Shown here piece by piece: positions 35,418-46,924 of a DNA stretch of 64,000 bases (its first letter is position 1; each line of letters begins with the position of its first letter). The notes beneath the pieces are model-generated. The model did no database searches. It had not been told where the DNA came from and saw nothing but the letters and a program-made list of their open reading frames with translations. The stretch spans positions 124,001-188,000 of the forward strand of contig JAACJM010000032.1 of NCBI GenBank assembly GCA_013368315.1, written 5' to 3'. The position numbers and the translations under genes were made by a program. The DNA comes from Tetrapyrgos nigripes. Its lineage: Eukaryota > Basidiomycota > Agaricomycetes > Agaricales > Campanellaceae.

Positions 35418-35620
35418 ATTCTAGGGATGAAGGAACAAATTAAAGGACTGGACGCGTAAGGAGGTCGACGCGCGTCCAAATCGTTGTTTGGCCTTGTTGT
35501 CTAAAGCCTTCTAGTGTAGATAAGATAAGATAAAGTTGTTGTGAGCTGTTGCGCCGTAAAAAATTTTGTTTCTTACCGCCGGCCTTTTCTACTGATTTTC
35601 TCTTTTTTATACAGGTAAAA
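35418..35620. promoter_or_regulatory. 203-bp bidirectional promoter between RPN8 and NOP1
   Basis: The two start codons face away from each other across only 203 bp, so both core promoters and 5' leaders must lie here. A GC-rich CGACGCGCGTCC segment lies near 35466. No TATA box stands out. Confidence 0.55.
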
Positions 35621-36851
35621 ATGGCATTTGGTATGTCTTTGATGTGTTCTTTATGCTATTGTCTCTATAACGCGTCATTACAGGTGCATCTGGAGGTCGT
35701 GGCGGTTTCGGTGGAGGACGAGGACGAGGTGGAGGTGACCGAGGCGGACGCGGTGGAGGAAGAGGTGGTCGAGGTAATTAATCATCAGGATTCATGGTTA
35801 TAGTCTAATGCCCTATTCTTGTTCATTTTTAGGCGGAGGTGTTCGAGGAGGAGGCGTTCAAGGTCGCGGACGAGGAGGCGGACGAGGCGCTCCCGGTGGT
35901 CGTGGTGGTGGAAGGGGTGGTCCTAGAGGAGGAGGCCGTGGCGGGAGGGGTGGTGCCAGGGGTGGATCCAACGTCGTCCTCGAGCCTCACAGACATCCCG
36001 GAATATTCATCGCAAAAGGCAAGGAAGAATTACTTGTCACCAAAAACCTTGTCCCCGGAGAGTCTGTCTACGGAGAGAAGAGGATCTCAATCGATGCAGG
36101 TGTGGAAGGAACAAAAATCGAGTATCGGGTGTGGAATCCTTTCAGAAGTAAGCTGGCAGCGGGTGTGTTGAGTGGTCTGGATAATATTTTCATCCAGCCT
36201 GGTAAGAAGGTGTTGTACCTCGGTGCAGCAAGCGGAACCAGTGTCAGTCATGTTGCGGATATCGTTGGGCCTGTCAGTATCTTCCTCTCCTTCTCGAGCA
36301 CGTACTGACTTTTTTCACAGGAAGGAATAGTTTACGCAGTCGAATTCTCATTACGATCCGGTCGTGATCTTATCAACATGGCCAAAAAACGAACCAATGT
36401 CATTCGTATGCATTTTTCACATATTTCACTGCCAAGTGCTAATCCCTATCCCTCTAGCTATCGTCGAAGACGCTCGTCTTCCCAACAAATACCGAATGCT
36501 CCTCTCCCAAGTCGACGTTATCTTCGCAGACGTTGCCCAACCCGACCAAGCCCGAATCGTCATCCACAACGCTGAAAATTTCCTCAAAGACGGCGGTCAC
36601 ATCCTCATTTCCATCAAAGCTTCTTGTATCGACTCAACAGCTGAACCTGAAGTCATCTTTGCAAGCGAAGTCGAAAAGTTACAGGCTGCACGGTTCAAGC
36701 CTCTTGAACAAGTTCCTTTGGAACCCTATGAGAGAGATCATGCCATGGTTTCTGGTGAGTGTTTCTCTTACTAGCAGCCGCCTCCAGTTTTTTATGACAT
36801 TTCGTCCTTTTAGCTGTCTACCTGAGGCATAAACCCAAGAAAAATCAATAG
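35621..36851 (+). CDS. NOP1: fibrillarin (Nop1), box C/D snoRNP 2'-O-methyltransferase
   Basis: This nucleolar methyltransferase acts in rRNA 2'-O-methylation and rRNA processing. ATG 35621 starts MAFG, with an intron immediately after (GTATGT..ACAG). Then comes the glycine/arginine-rich domain ([15 protein letters not shown]) over about the first 90 residues. The catalytic domain follows: [30 protein letters not shown] and the SAM-binding [20 protein letters not shown]. After an intron it continues [20 protein letters not shown], with [17 protein letters not shown] and [13 protein letters not shown]. The end is [10 protein letters not shown] with TAG at 36849-36851. All the family blocks are present in order. 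GAR-domain arginines are methylated in known orthologs. Confidence 0.95.
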
Positions 36852-37275
36852 TCGTATCGTATATCGACTTTGGCAGATTAGGACATAGGACGTAGAGGTC
36901 ATGATGCTTATTGTCATGGTCCATACTGCTGCCTAGGGTGGTTCTGGGTGGGATGTCGATGTACTCGTGTTATGTGGTTATCGACTTGTTGTATATCTGC
37001 TGGCTTTCTCTCTGTTTTCTTTTCTTTTTTCCCTATCTACCTACCATCTACTTGCCGTCGTAGCAAAAGTATCTGTGTACAATTTCTCAAGATATCTAAT
37101 CACATCGGTACGATGGAAAGTACAGTAACGGGTTTCACAAACATTTGACGCGTCTTACGCACCTTGTATCCTACCACCACTAACAAATCCAAAAATAGTA
37201 CGATATTCTCCTAAACTCTTTTGAAACTTTTCCTCTTTGAGTCATGAAGAAGGATGCCGTGAAACCCATGCTGCG
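36852..37275. other. 3' region of NOP1 and intergenic DNA
   Basis: No gene recognised. Confidence 0.4.
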
Positions 37276-37670
37276 ATGACCGGAGCTGGAGCAAGGTTAA
37301 GCCTACTTTGCTTTGTGACTGGCATGGAAGCAGCACCCGTAGCGTCTCCGAGATTTTTCACTTTAAAGCGTACGAGATATGTTTCACGTTGGACCAGCTT
37401 TCGGTATAACACTGCTCAGCATCCGCACTTGATGCACTGGTCGCAGGTGAGTATTATTCACGCTAAATTCTGTTCCTCAAACTGACTCTAATTCCCTCCT
37501 AGATATGTACATCCAAGTCCACGTTTCGTTCAAAACGCACGCTCAGATCTCCAGGTTACTTGTATGACTCGCCGTCCTTATTTACATATCCTGGCACCCG
37601 GGAAAAGAAACCGTCAACAGAAGTTACGCGCAGCATAAGCTTATGCGTAGGGCATGTTTGGCCTGCATGA
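37276..37670 (+). CDS. possible small two-exon protein of unknown function
   Basis: ATG 37276 opens a frame (MTGAGARLSLLCFVTGMEAA) that reaches a clean donor CAG/GTGAGT at 37446. The acceptor CTCCTAG at 37502 restores the same frame (ICTSKSTFRSKRTLRSPGYL) to TGA at 37668-37670, giving 112 residues. Both sides of the intron are open in phase and the intron is 56 bp, the usual length here. That is the only evidence. The Arg/Ser-rich sequence resembles nothing I know, and it could be chance or a relic. Confidence 0.3.
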
Positions 37671-38056
37671 GCGCAACTTCAAAGAGTCATTTCCGCTGGC
37701 TAGAACAGGGATACCTGCTGCTCACTGGAACGAAGAGCCAACGTTTGCTCGTAGCTTTCGCCGTAACATTTGTCCGAAGGGTGCACAATCACCTCGCAGC
37801 TATGACTATGTAGTTGGTGTTGCGATAGGTCATTCTGACCCGTTCAGTATGTCCTGTTTCACTCCAATGTGGTGTCTGTGATTCCTCCGTATGTGAGGGC
37901 CCGTACCGTTCTATTCCGAAGGTGTAGCTTTTTCTCATCGTCAAGATTGTGAACCGGTGCGGCTACATTGCGTTAGTGAGTGTCTCGTGTCCGTTCCTCT
38001 GTGTTGTTGTTCTGACCCTCTATAGACCCCGCGGCCGAGTCATGGCTTGAACCAGA
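37671..38056. other. intergenic upstream of the first MFS gene
   Basis: Open fragments without recognisable products. The true first exon of the MFS gene might lie here. Confidence 0.35.
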
Positions 38057-40310
38057 ATGTACTATCGTCACCTCCAAAATGGCCAAGCCATTGCTTCACA
38101 AAGACGATTTGGATCCGGAACCGAGATTATAAAGTCCAGGATGTCCATCATGAAGCCTACCATAATACCAGTCACCGTACCCCTCCTAATGTTTTACCCT
38201 ATGACTATTCGACCGACGTTGCCTTTCAGTTTATTTAAGGCACGTTCAAGATTGTTTCGATATCCCAATCCCTCGGAGACGATAATTCAAGCGGTGGTGG
38301 AAAAGCCACTTGGACCAAGTCTTCCTTCGAGTTTAGAGAAGTCTGCAGAGACAGCTGATACGGAGTCAGCCTTGGAGACTCGGATACGAGTTTCTACGGC
38401 CTCCAGCTTGACTCTTTGTGAGGATGATATCTACTCTGAGGGAAGCTTGCGTTCTTGTCTGGTTGTCTTTGGGGTAAGAGTCATATTTTCGCTAAATCGT
38501 TGCAACCTGTTAATTTTTTGTTTAGGCAATGCTACTCGGCTTTACGTGCGTAAAATTCTCTGCATAACGAAGCGTCCTAACCACCTTGCGTTATCTGTCT
38601 GCAGGTTCGGGTATGTCAATGCTTGGGGTGTAAGTCGCTATTCAGTTATTTTATTCTTTTTACCGTTTTACAACGTCTGGCAGGTATTCCAAGCCTACTA
38701 CGAAGAGTACATTCTCCCATCTACCTCTTCATCCGCCATGTGAGTGTTGCTCGTGCGGACCTAACAAGAATTACTAAAATATCTCTTCGCTAGAGCCTGG
38801 ATCGGTTCCTCCCAGGTAAATCCCCTTGCTTCTATCCACCAGTATCACAAAATGGACATATCCATGCTCCTGTAGCATGCTTGTTCCTCTCTCATTGCTC
38901 CCATTGTCGGCCGCCTCTTTGACCTGGGTTACTTTCACTCCATATTGATTACAGGCACTGTCGGTTTGGTACTGGCTACCTTCCTCACCGCAGAATGTCA
39001 TGTATACTGGCAGTTCCTTATTTGTCAAGGGATTCTCTTTGGAGTGAGTTCCTTCTGCCCGACCCAGACGTTTCGAGATTCACTGATGTTTTCCCTTCTG
39101 AGTAGATCTCTCTGGGCCTCTGCGACGCCCTAAGTCTCATGGTCATACCTCAATGGTTTACCAAGTATCGTGGTCTTGCATATGGTTCGGTAGGATTCGG
39201 GAGCTGCGTCGGTGGAATAGTAGTCCCCATATTTGCACAAACGTTACTTCCACGAGTTGGGTATGCATATCATATCTATCCAACACTTTCCTCACAATGG
39301 CTAAAAATTTCGCAGATTCGCATGGACAATGCGTATATTCGGATTTTATTTCCTGTTGACTTTGTCCCTTTGTAATTTGGCATGTCGCCATTTGAGTCGG
39401 GAATCCCCGCTCTTCAATGTATACTAATCCGACACCTATTTGCAGACAATGAGACGCCGTACTGTAGCTGCGGAAGATTCTCTTTCGGCTTCAGATCAAA
39501 ACTTTTTCGAGTTTCGTCCTCTCAAATCGCCTGCATTTACAGTCTACTGCCTGTCAACCTTGATAGAGGCAATCGGATACTATGCGCGTAAGCCTCAGAC
39601 CTCTTCGTTCGTTGTCTACCTCCCGTCATCAGAATTATCTAACCGTCGCATCCAGTGCCGACCTATGTCGTCACGTCCTCCCAATCCATTGGTGTATCCA
39701 GTTCCCTATCGTTTTACCTCGTCTCTATCCTCAACGGCAGCGGTGGTATCGCTCACATCTTTGAAGGATGGGGTGCTGATCACTTTGGGGCTATGAACAT
39801 GCAGATCCCGTTTACTGTTCTTACGGCTGTCATGCTCTGGATATGGCCTTTTGCTAAAACTCAAGCTTCCCTCATCATTGTGGTTGTTTTCTTTGGGTAT
39901 GTCCTTTATCTCTTGTCTCGGGGATTTGGTTTTTCTCACATATATACCTAACGCCTGCTTTAGATTATCCTCCGACTCTTCGGATACACTACCTTCAACT
40001 GCGGTAGCCAGCATGGGAAATCCTGGTGAACTAGGTCGGCGGTTGGGTCTACTCAATCTGTTCCTTGGGATTGGCGAACTCATTGGCCCGCCTTTGGCAG
40101 GGAAAGTAAACCAGTCTTTTGGACTTGAAGCCATGGCTTTATTCTCAGGTGAGCTCGTTGACTGCAAACCGGGTTCCATTTCTCCCTGCTATCCCTTATA
40201 CAAACTCATCATTATTCTTTAGGCGGCATGGTTCTTTTTGGTCTTCTGCTGATATTGACAAGTCGAAATCTGGCCCTCGGCAGGTGGATTGGAAAAGTGT
40301 GATCGATTAG
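38057..40310 (+). CDS. MFS transporter 1, monocarboxylate-transporter-like
   Basis: A 12-helix plasma-membrane carrier split by many short introns. The N-terminal cytosolic part is open from ATG 38057, but the true start is uncertain. The recognisable family sequence begins at EGSLRSCLVVFG. Then follow FGYVNAWG, VFQAYYEEYILPSTSSSAI and AWIGSSQ. Next come a helix around IVGRLFDLGYFHSILITGTV, FLTAECHVYWQFLICQGILF and GLCDALSLMVIPQWFTKYRG. After these are LAYGSVGFGSCVGGIVVPIF, the second half with NPGELGRRLGLLNLFLGIGE, and a TAG at 40308-40310. The order matches the three paralogs at 49574, 52466 and 59538. The loop motif GRxxxGxxxDRxG is degraded to AHIFEGWGADHFG. Substrate unknown; carboxylates are typical of the wider family. 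Confidence 0.8.
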
Positions 40311-40774
40311 GATTTATTGGTTTTATGCTCTAAGTCTCGAGGATTTGCAACCTTGTATTCTGTATCCGCACTTGGTTTTGGGCTTGATACCATCGTTCTC
40401 TTCTTGTAGCCTTGTAATACACTTGCCATGTAGATTTCGCACCTATGGTTTATGCTATAAGGTTCTCCCGTCTCCGTTCGTACGAGGTTTCTATGTACAT
40501 GTAGAACGTTGGGAACCTTCAACTGTAGAGAGCATGAGAACAAATAATTAAGACAAATCGAAAGAGTGCAAGGCGTACGTATCTGTAGCTATGTATGTAT
40601 GTCTGTACTACCGGTGTAAATATACTTTCACAATGTTACTTCCAGGGTCCATCCAGTATAACAGTACTCGTATTATGTGTAATTACGAAAATGACGCTAT
40701 CGCGAAGTACGTAATCGTTTCATGTGTTTGAACAAAAAAAGTTGCTACTTCATTGAGATCGATATCCTCTTCAC
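40311..40774. other. convergent 3' regions
   Basis: Space between the ends of MFS1 (+) and the O-mannosyltransferase (-). No gene seen. Confidence 0.45.
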
Positions 40775-43505
40775 CTAGTGGTTGTAAAGGTTCCAGCTCT
40801 GTAAAAGCATATCAATTAGTTATAGTCCGGACGCAAGGAAGAAAAACACACCTTTCTCCACTCCAAACCCCAATGATCATTGACATTCCCGTCAATACCG
40901 AAAGCGACCCCTCTGAACCACCAGAACGTCCCGAAAATCAAAGTAGCACAAACTCCGAACGAGATAGCTTTTGTCTTTTGTGTCCAACGCTTAGAGGAGA
41001 AGATGAAGTGGTCCAGCATGTGTCCGAGCATGAGAACGGAGAAGTAGAGAATTGGGAGCTAGAGTTGAAACAGAGGTCAGCCAGCTGATGAGAGAAAAAG
41101 CAGGAAAAACCACGCACATAATGATGAAGGTAGGTAACACGACCCATGATCAAGAAAGGAACTAGAGCAAAGCAAATAAACCATATCAGTTCATCCATCT
41201 TCCAACTCTCAGAAATAAGCATGCTACATACGATAATGCAACGCCCATCCAAAGAAGGCAATCTTCGTGACATACACAAAATGATCCCATTCCCTGTCGT
41301 TCATATCAACATACTTCCTCTGCCACCTCAAGATGTAAACTCCTAGGGTAGCGAGGGCGAGGATCAAACTCAGCGTTCCACCCCACCAGATCACAGGCGT
41401 CCCCAGCAAGTAGTACTTGAGTTGGTTATCACCCCATCCACACATCCTCAGGCCAACGTGAAGGAGAGGCCACTCCCAGGGTTTGGAGGCAAGAATATCC
41501 TCCTTGTCGGGATCAGGAATGAGAGCGTTGTTGGAGGTCATCATCGCCACGTTGAGGTGCCAGAAGTCACGAAGGAATGGAGAACGGTAGTATTTCTGGT
41601 CACCAAGTGGTACTGCATGGCGTTGAAAGATATCAGCGAAATGAAACTAGAGACAACACCAAGGACCACTTACGTCGCTCATTCCAATGACTCTCCACAT
41701 TCCAGTAGGTATGTTCATCGGATTTACTGGTAGCATCAGCAGCCTGACAGCTGACTTCGATCTGTTTGAAACCCCACTGAGGCAGGATTGCATTCGCTGC
41801 TCGCAAATAACACCCAAGTTGCTGATGCTTGAACCTTAACCTGGTGGTCAGGGAGTGAATCCTCTGGTCCTTCTCATCCTTGTGCCTCTTGATGTCACCC
41901 CTCACGACATCATCAACCACCTCGACAACCCAATGATCCTGCATATCGCCAATAGTAGAGTTACCGTACCCAGCAACTTCCCAGTTGAGTTTAGTGACGG
42001 GTGCAGGGATAGGGTGAGAGTGAAGATTGCGAGTTGTGGGTTTATGACTGAGACGGACAGTGTCGCCGTGGTGTAGGAAACGAATCTCAGGGTCATTGGG
42101 GTTGTATTCTGGTTCATCCCATCTCGGCATGATAGTCCACTCGTTGTTTTCGTCCTTGTAGTGGTAGCACGTCACTTGCTGCTGCGTCGAACCAACAGGA
42201 TAAGTCTGAACGTGCGAATGCAAGAGACCACCACCCCATCCCATGCTCTTCAGCGTGAGCCTGGAGCCATACGCGATTTCCAATGGGTTTTTGTTGAAGT
42301 CGTTTCCAACAAGGTGAGCCTGAAAGAGGGAAGACATCTGAGCGTCTCCAGGACCGGAGTGGTTGAGGACCATGAAATGGATTTTGAAGGACGCCATGAA
42401 AACGAGAATAGGAAGAACAATGAGACACGCAATTCGTGCGCCCCAATGTCTGACTTGGTCTCGTACAGGCATCTTCAAGTCGCCAAACTTCTCCCACAGG
42501 TCCTCGACGGTGTAGAGACCAACGAGCGCGGTGACGAATAAGCCAACCATCTTGACCGAGGTGACCCAACCAATGGATAGCCCGGTGAAAGATAGCCACA
42601 TCCACCAGTCAAATCCGAACGGATCGTGTTGTTGATTGTGGAATTTTGTGAGACAGAAGACAGTAAGGAACGTGAAGAAGAGGAGCATGGAATCCAGAAG
42701 AATGAAGCGGGATATACAGAGCCAACCGACATCGAATAAGACCATCAAGGCCACTAAATGACAGGCCCATTGGCTTAAACCTAGCTCGACAGCGGTATAC
42801 CATCCCAACGGTACCATACCCACGCCAAAGGTAGCGAGCATGACCCGCATAGCGACGTATGGTACGTTCTCTGGGTACTGTGCACCACTCTTGAAGTCGA
42901 AACTACCATCATAGCCTGCCAGCAGGCCTGCAAGTCCGACAAGCATCTTGCCGAGTGGGGGATGGACATCAAAGTAGAACTCCCGTTTGAGATAATGCGA
43001 CCCGAATTTGCCAAAATGTGCTTCATCCCAGACTACGATATCTGCAGCGCCAATTTTGTGGAAGCGAGTCCAGCAAGAAAGAAGAGTGTAAATGATGGGT
43101 GGAATGTGTTCCATATTCTGGAGAAGGAATTCTCGCTGTTGATGTACCATGGCGTTAGAGACATGGAGCAAGGTTTGGGGTTGTTCTACGTACCAGAGAT
43201 GCTGGGCGAGGTGGAGGAGCTTGCCACATCCGACCACTGCCAACTCGACCCTTGGGTGGTCGCTTGTTGTACACGTCCTTCCCCTCGTCATCATAGTACT
43301 CGTTCTGGGCAACTAGAGGCACCTTTTCCTCGCCGTCGATGTCGTTCCCAGTCGCCTTTGTGCGTCGCCGGGCCTTGTCTTCCATGTAGTAGGTTGGTAA
43401 ACCAGTGTCGCGGTGTGAAGGATAATTAATTTCTTCAAAGTCCGACGAAGTACGCGTTGGTGATATGTCTCCGCCGAAGTCAACTGCTATCGCAGACGGC
43501 TGCAT
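40775..43505 (-). CDS. dolichyl-phosphate-mannose protein O-mannosyltransferase, PMT2 type
   Basis: This ER-membrane enzyme starts O-mannosylation of secretory Ser/Thr residues. ATG 43505 gives a hydrophilic N-terminus (MQPSAIAVDFGGDISPTRTS). After an intron come the first helix (HIPPIIYTLLSCWTRFHKIG) and the catalytic luminal loop with the DE pair (AADIVVWDEAHFGKFGSHYL). FYFDVHPPLGKMLVGLAGLL follows. Membrane helices and the DPFGFDWWMWLSFTGLSIGW block place it with Pmt2/Pmt3/Pmt6. The MIR domain runs from about SSLFQAHLVGNDFNK through LLHSHVQTYPVGSTQQQVTC to LNWEVAGYGNSTIGDMQDHW. C-terminal helices end KSWNLYNH after the last intron, with TAG at 40775-40777. The DE pair and MIR blocks are intact. 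Pmt2-type proteins work as heterodimers with Pmt1-type partners, which are not in this window. Confidence 0.92.
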
Positions 43506-43740
43506 ATGCTGGTTTCAGCCTTCTTCTACGGTCTTAAGGACTTGAAAATGCGCTGATTTTTTGAGGAGAAGAAGGGGAAGAAGAGCGGTTAAGTTTTGAT
43601 GAGAAAGGACGTCGTGTGGCTATGCATTGCGAGAACGCTCAGCTGCCACGTAAATGATGCACTGATTCGGATAATATATCTTTGTTTCATGGTACAATAT
43701 CACAGATTTTGTAGCTATATGCACTGGATTGCTCTATCTT

Positions 43741-45141
43741 TCACTCTTGATACACCTTGCTGCCAGTCTTTGCCCTCTCGGGGCGTCCGTTGGGATAGAA
43801 CTGAGGGAACAACTTGGGATAGAATTTTTCCGCAACGTCAGCATGACTGCGGAGTTTTCGCGCTAGGACAACTTCGCCCGACAATTGATAATCCTTCTCT
43901 GAGAATTTGACTGGAAGGGATGAACGTCAGGTAAGTTAAAGCAGAGGAACTGAAAATACTTACATTCCCTCTCTTCACCCAACTTTCGGTCTCTGGCGGC
44001 TTTCATGTCCAAAACCTCTTGCGGGACTGTGGATCAAACTTGTGAGAACAAGTAACGTCGTCCAAAAAAAGACTTACATTTCAAAACAGCGGCGTCAGCC
44101 AGACGAACATTTAGTCCAACACTGGAGAAGAACGCGATCGAGAATCTGGGCGGTCCAACGGGAGAGATAACACGATGAGGTGTAGCTGGAAGGACTCTTT
44201 GAGTGACATTTTCCAGAGCTTCATAAAGTAAGAAATATCAGTACAGGCCGCAAACTATCATCAACTCAACTCACTTTTGCCCAAGTTGATGACAAAAGTT
44301 CCTTCCTTGGGCGGTACTGAAATCCATTCTCCTGATAGGTTCTTGACTTGAAGCGTGCGATGGTCAGTTACTTGCAGCAGCTTTTGGACAAAAAGAACAT
44401 CAGTAAGCGCTCAAGGGCTCGCAGACAATACTCACATATGTCAAGAAACTGCCATCTACATGAGCTGCTATTCCAGTGCCTGGCGTCGAGTCTGTTGAGC
44501 CAGGATATCGCAGAACTTTGCAGCGAGGCTGCAAATTATCGTGATCCTCGTCGAAAAAGGCGTCCAGCGCATCAGGTTTGAGACCAAGAGATTCAGATAC
44601 GAGTTGAGTGAATTTGTAGCTGAGATCTTCGACATGCTTGTAGTATTTCAGCATGACTTCTTTGTATCCGGGTAGCTGTTCCTCCGTTGGCCACTATGAG
44701 GGCAAAACTCAGTGAACAACCTCGTCAATGAGCACAAGAAAATCAACCCACCATCGCACTACCTTGCAACTTCAAATACTCGGGCTCGCCCTCCTTCCAC
44801 CTGCACACGCGATCGCCACCAAAATTGAACTGCTCTCGGACAGAGTCCTTACCACCTGACACGGTCGAACTATCCCATTTCAAGTATCCATGGAAATGCA
44901 TCGAGTTGGACATATCCATCGAATCCCTTACATTCTGAGGTAGGTCAAAGTACGTCGGAGCGACTCGCTTCACTTCCTCGATGACCTCTTTGGGTACTGA
45001 GTGATTGCCCAAGTACAAGAAGCCGATATTGATCATTGCATCGCGTAGCTGGCGAAGGAACGTTGGCTTGTCGGTCTCGGAGAGTTGCCAGTCGATCACT
45101 GGGATCTCTGAATAGTCAAGAGAGGAGGTAGGCGCCACCAT
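43741..45141 (-). CDS. 2-oxoglutarate/Fe(II) oxygenase, isopenicillin-N-synthase-like
   Basis: A cytosolic non-haem iron oxygenase. ATG 45141 opens MVAPTSSLDYSEIPVIDWQL, the usual family start. The N-terminal DIOX_N part follows with NIGFLYLGNHSVPKEVIEEV, YFDLPQNVRDSMDMSNSMHF and REQFNFGGDRVCRWKEGEPE. The catalytic barrel shows the iron ligands HVDGSFLTY (H-x-D) and TPHRVISP (His), and the 2-oxoglutarate arginine as R-x-S in PRFSIAFF. All are present. Six or so short introns interrupt it, and it ends GSKVYQE with TGA at 43741-43743. Fungal members act on secondary metabolites, flavonoid-like compounds or amino-acid derivatives, and the substrate here cannot be inferred. It faces away from the TauD-like gene across 1.8 kb. 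Confidence 0.88.
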
Positions 45142-46924
45142 GGTGTTCGGCTATGAACAAGATTACCGGGTACAAAAGGGTGTCAAACTGCGAGAGTGGA
45201 TGAGAGGGAATGAGGCGGATGAGGGAAGGTAGAAAAGGAGGATGAAAATAAGTATGAGTACGGACCACAACAAATATTATGTACACTCACTTTGACAGCG
45301 TAGGAAGAGTAGATGAAATGGAGTGGGACTTTGGTAGACCGTAGGAATGAGGCGTATGGGGGAAAACGAAAAAGAAAACCAGATCGCTCAGATCTGTGAG
45401 TAAAGGGCCCCAGTAAGGGATTATGTACACTCACATCGACTTTGTTCCTACGCTGAGATCTACCTGGCAGCCGAACTCCGATGAAAGTGGAATACTGTGG
45501 GTAAGACAGAAGGGTGCGCTGGGTAAGACAGAGCCGTCATTCTGAGAATACATCCCAGAGTTAGCCAAGGAAAGCTATCCGTCAAAACTGTTCAATTTCT
45601 AAAGACGAAGCCACGATTAGATACCACTATGTGGGAGAAAAGGACGGGAAGCACCGGACCTTGACTCAACGATGAGAAACGTTCCTTGAAATTGCTTCGA
45701 ACTGTGGATATGTTGATTTGTCTTCTCTGTGAGGAAGCTGCAGAGACACAGCCTCAGATTCACGAAAAGAAACGAAGAGGACGTAGAGCTTCTTCTCTTA
45801 ATGAAAAAGTACCAGAAAAGAGGATTTGAGCAAGGTCCTTGGGTCAAACCGCAGTCAAAATAACACGTAAAATGCCGCATTATTGGGGTAGTAGGATTGG
45901 TACCTGGTCAATAACCCTCCCAGTAGGTACCAGAGGTGTTATTCAAACCGGTATCAAGTGTCCGCGACAGTGAGAAGTCGATTTCGCAATCTTTTAAATT
46001 GGGTTGTGTATGCATGCAGAAATTTAGACACTGATTCTCGAGGCTTCTTGGCCTAGGCGACGGTCATAGACTTCACTGTAACTCGGTGCCGGGATTTCAA
46101 TTATAGCCAGTTGAGAACGCATCTGTCAAGGTTTGTATCAATGAGCAAAAAATCCGCATCTCTGCACCAAATGGGCAGAGTGGAGGCATCTATTGAATGG
46201 AAAGTACCTGAGGACAACTTATGGACGGCCCTATGGTCAAGGATCCTGGGTCAGCCGACTTGACGTCTGGCAGTGAGTGGTCAATTGCTACGTGCTGGGC
46301 GCTTATCTTATCTGATCACGCCAGTTTTTTGTTCAATTGTATTCCCTCACTATGTACTTAGTTCTGCCACGCGCGTCGTACCGGTACCTCATTCCCAACT
46401 TCCATCATTACCCATGGGTATATCTGAGCTTTTCCCTTCCAGTCCGTTACCCATGGGTATATCTGAGCTTCTCCCTTCCAAAACATTATTGTGGACCTTA
46501 CCTCAGGTCCATTGCTACTTGGATTTTTTCTTCTTGGCACCTACAATTCCTTCAAGAAATGATAGTCCCAAATTCACTTGCCCGCTGTTGGATACCACGG
46601 CGATGGGAAACCACTAGCCTGGATTCCAGGCTAGGAAACCACGATGTTTTGACCCCACTTGGACGTACGCTAGGACATACATCAACCGCCGAGAATGTAT
46701 CACTTTACGCTCGAAAGTTTCCTGCGGCTTACGCAGGTACCAACACAGCCCACTCTCAGCCAATTGGATGATTATGAAAGGAGGTTCTGCCAAGAAGAGT
46801 AGAAATCCATCACACGGACCGCGTCTGTAATTATAGAATGTCTGAGAAGATCGCGCAAAATGTTATAAGTGAGAGTCATGAACAATACGTCGGTAAAATT
46901 GGAAGCCAACACAGGACCTTAAGG
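45142..46924. other. intergenic between two divergent oxygenase genes
   Basis: It must contain both promoters. It holds a duplicated palindrome (46409-46480) and a 10-bp inverted repeat with 1-nt spacer at 46614-46634 (CTAGCCTGGA against TCCAGGCTAG). No gene was recognised. Confidence 0.45.
46409..46480. repeat. tandem duplication carrying the 12-bp palindrome TACCCATGGGTA twice
   Basis: TACCCATGGGTA is a perfect palindrome at 46409-46420 and 46448-46459, spaced 39 bp. Each copy is followed by TATCTGAGCTT and then T/C plus TCCCTTCC. It lies ~470 bp upstream of the TauD-like gene. The paired dyad could bind a dimeric regulator, or it may simply be a tandem duplication. Confidence 0.7.

Noticed and set aside
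45180..45435. Repeated TTATGTACACTCAC motif near the 2OG oxygenase start
   Set aside because: Two imperfect copies only, with no consistent spacing or extension, so too weak to call a regulatory repeat.
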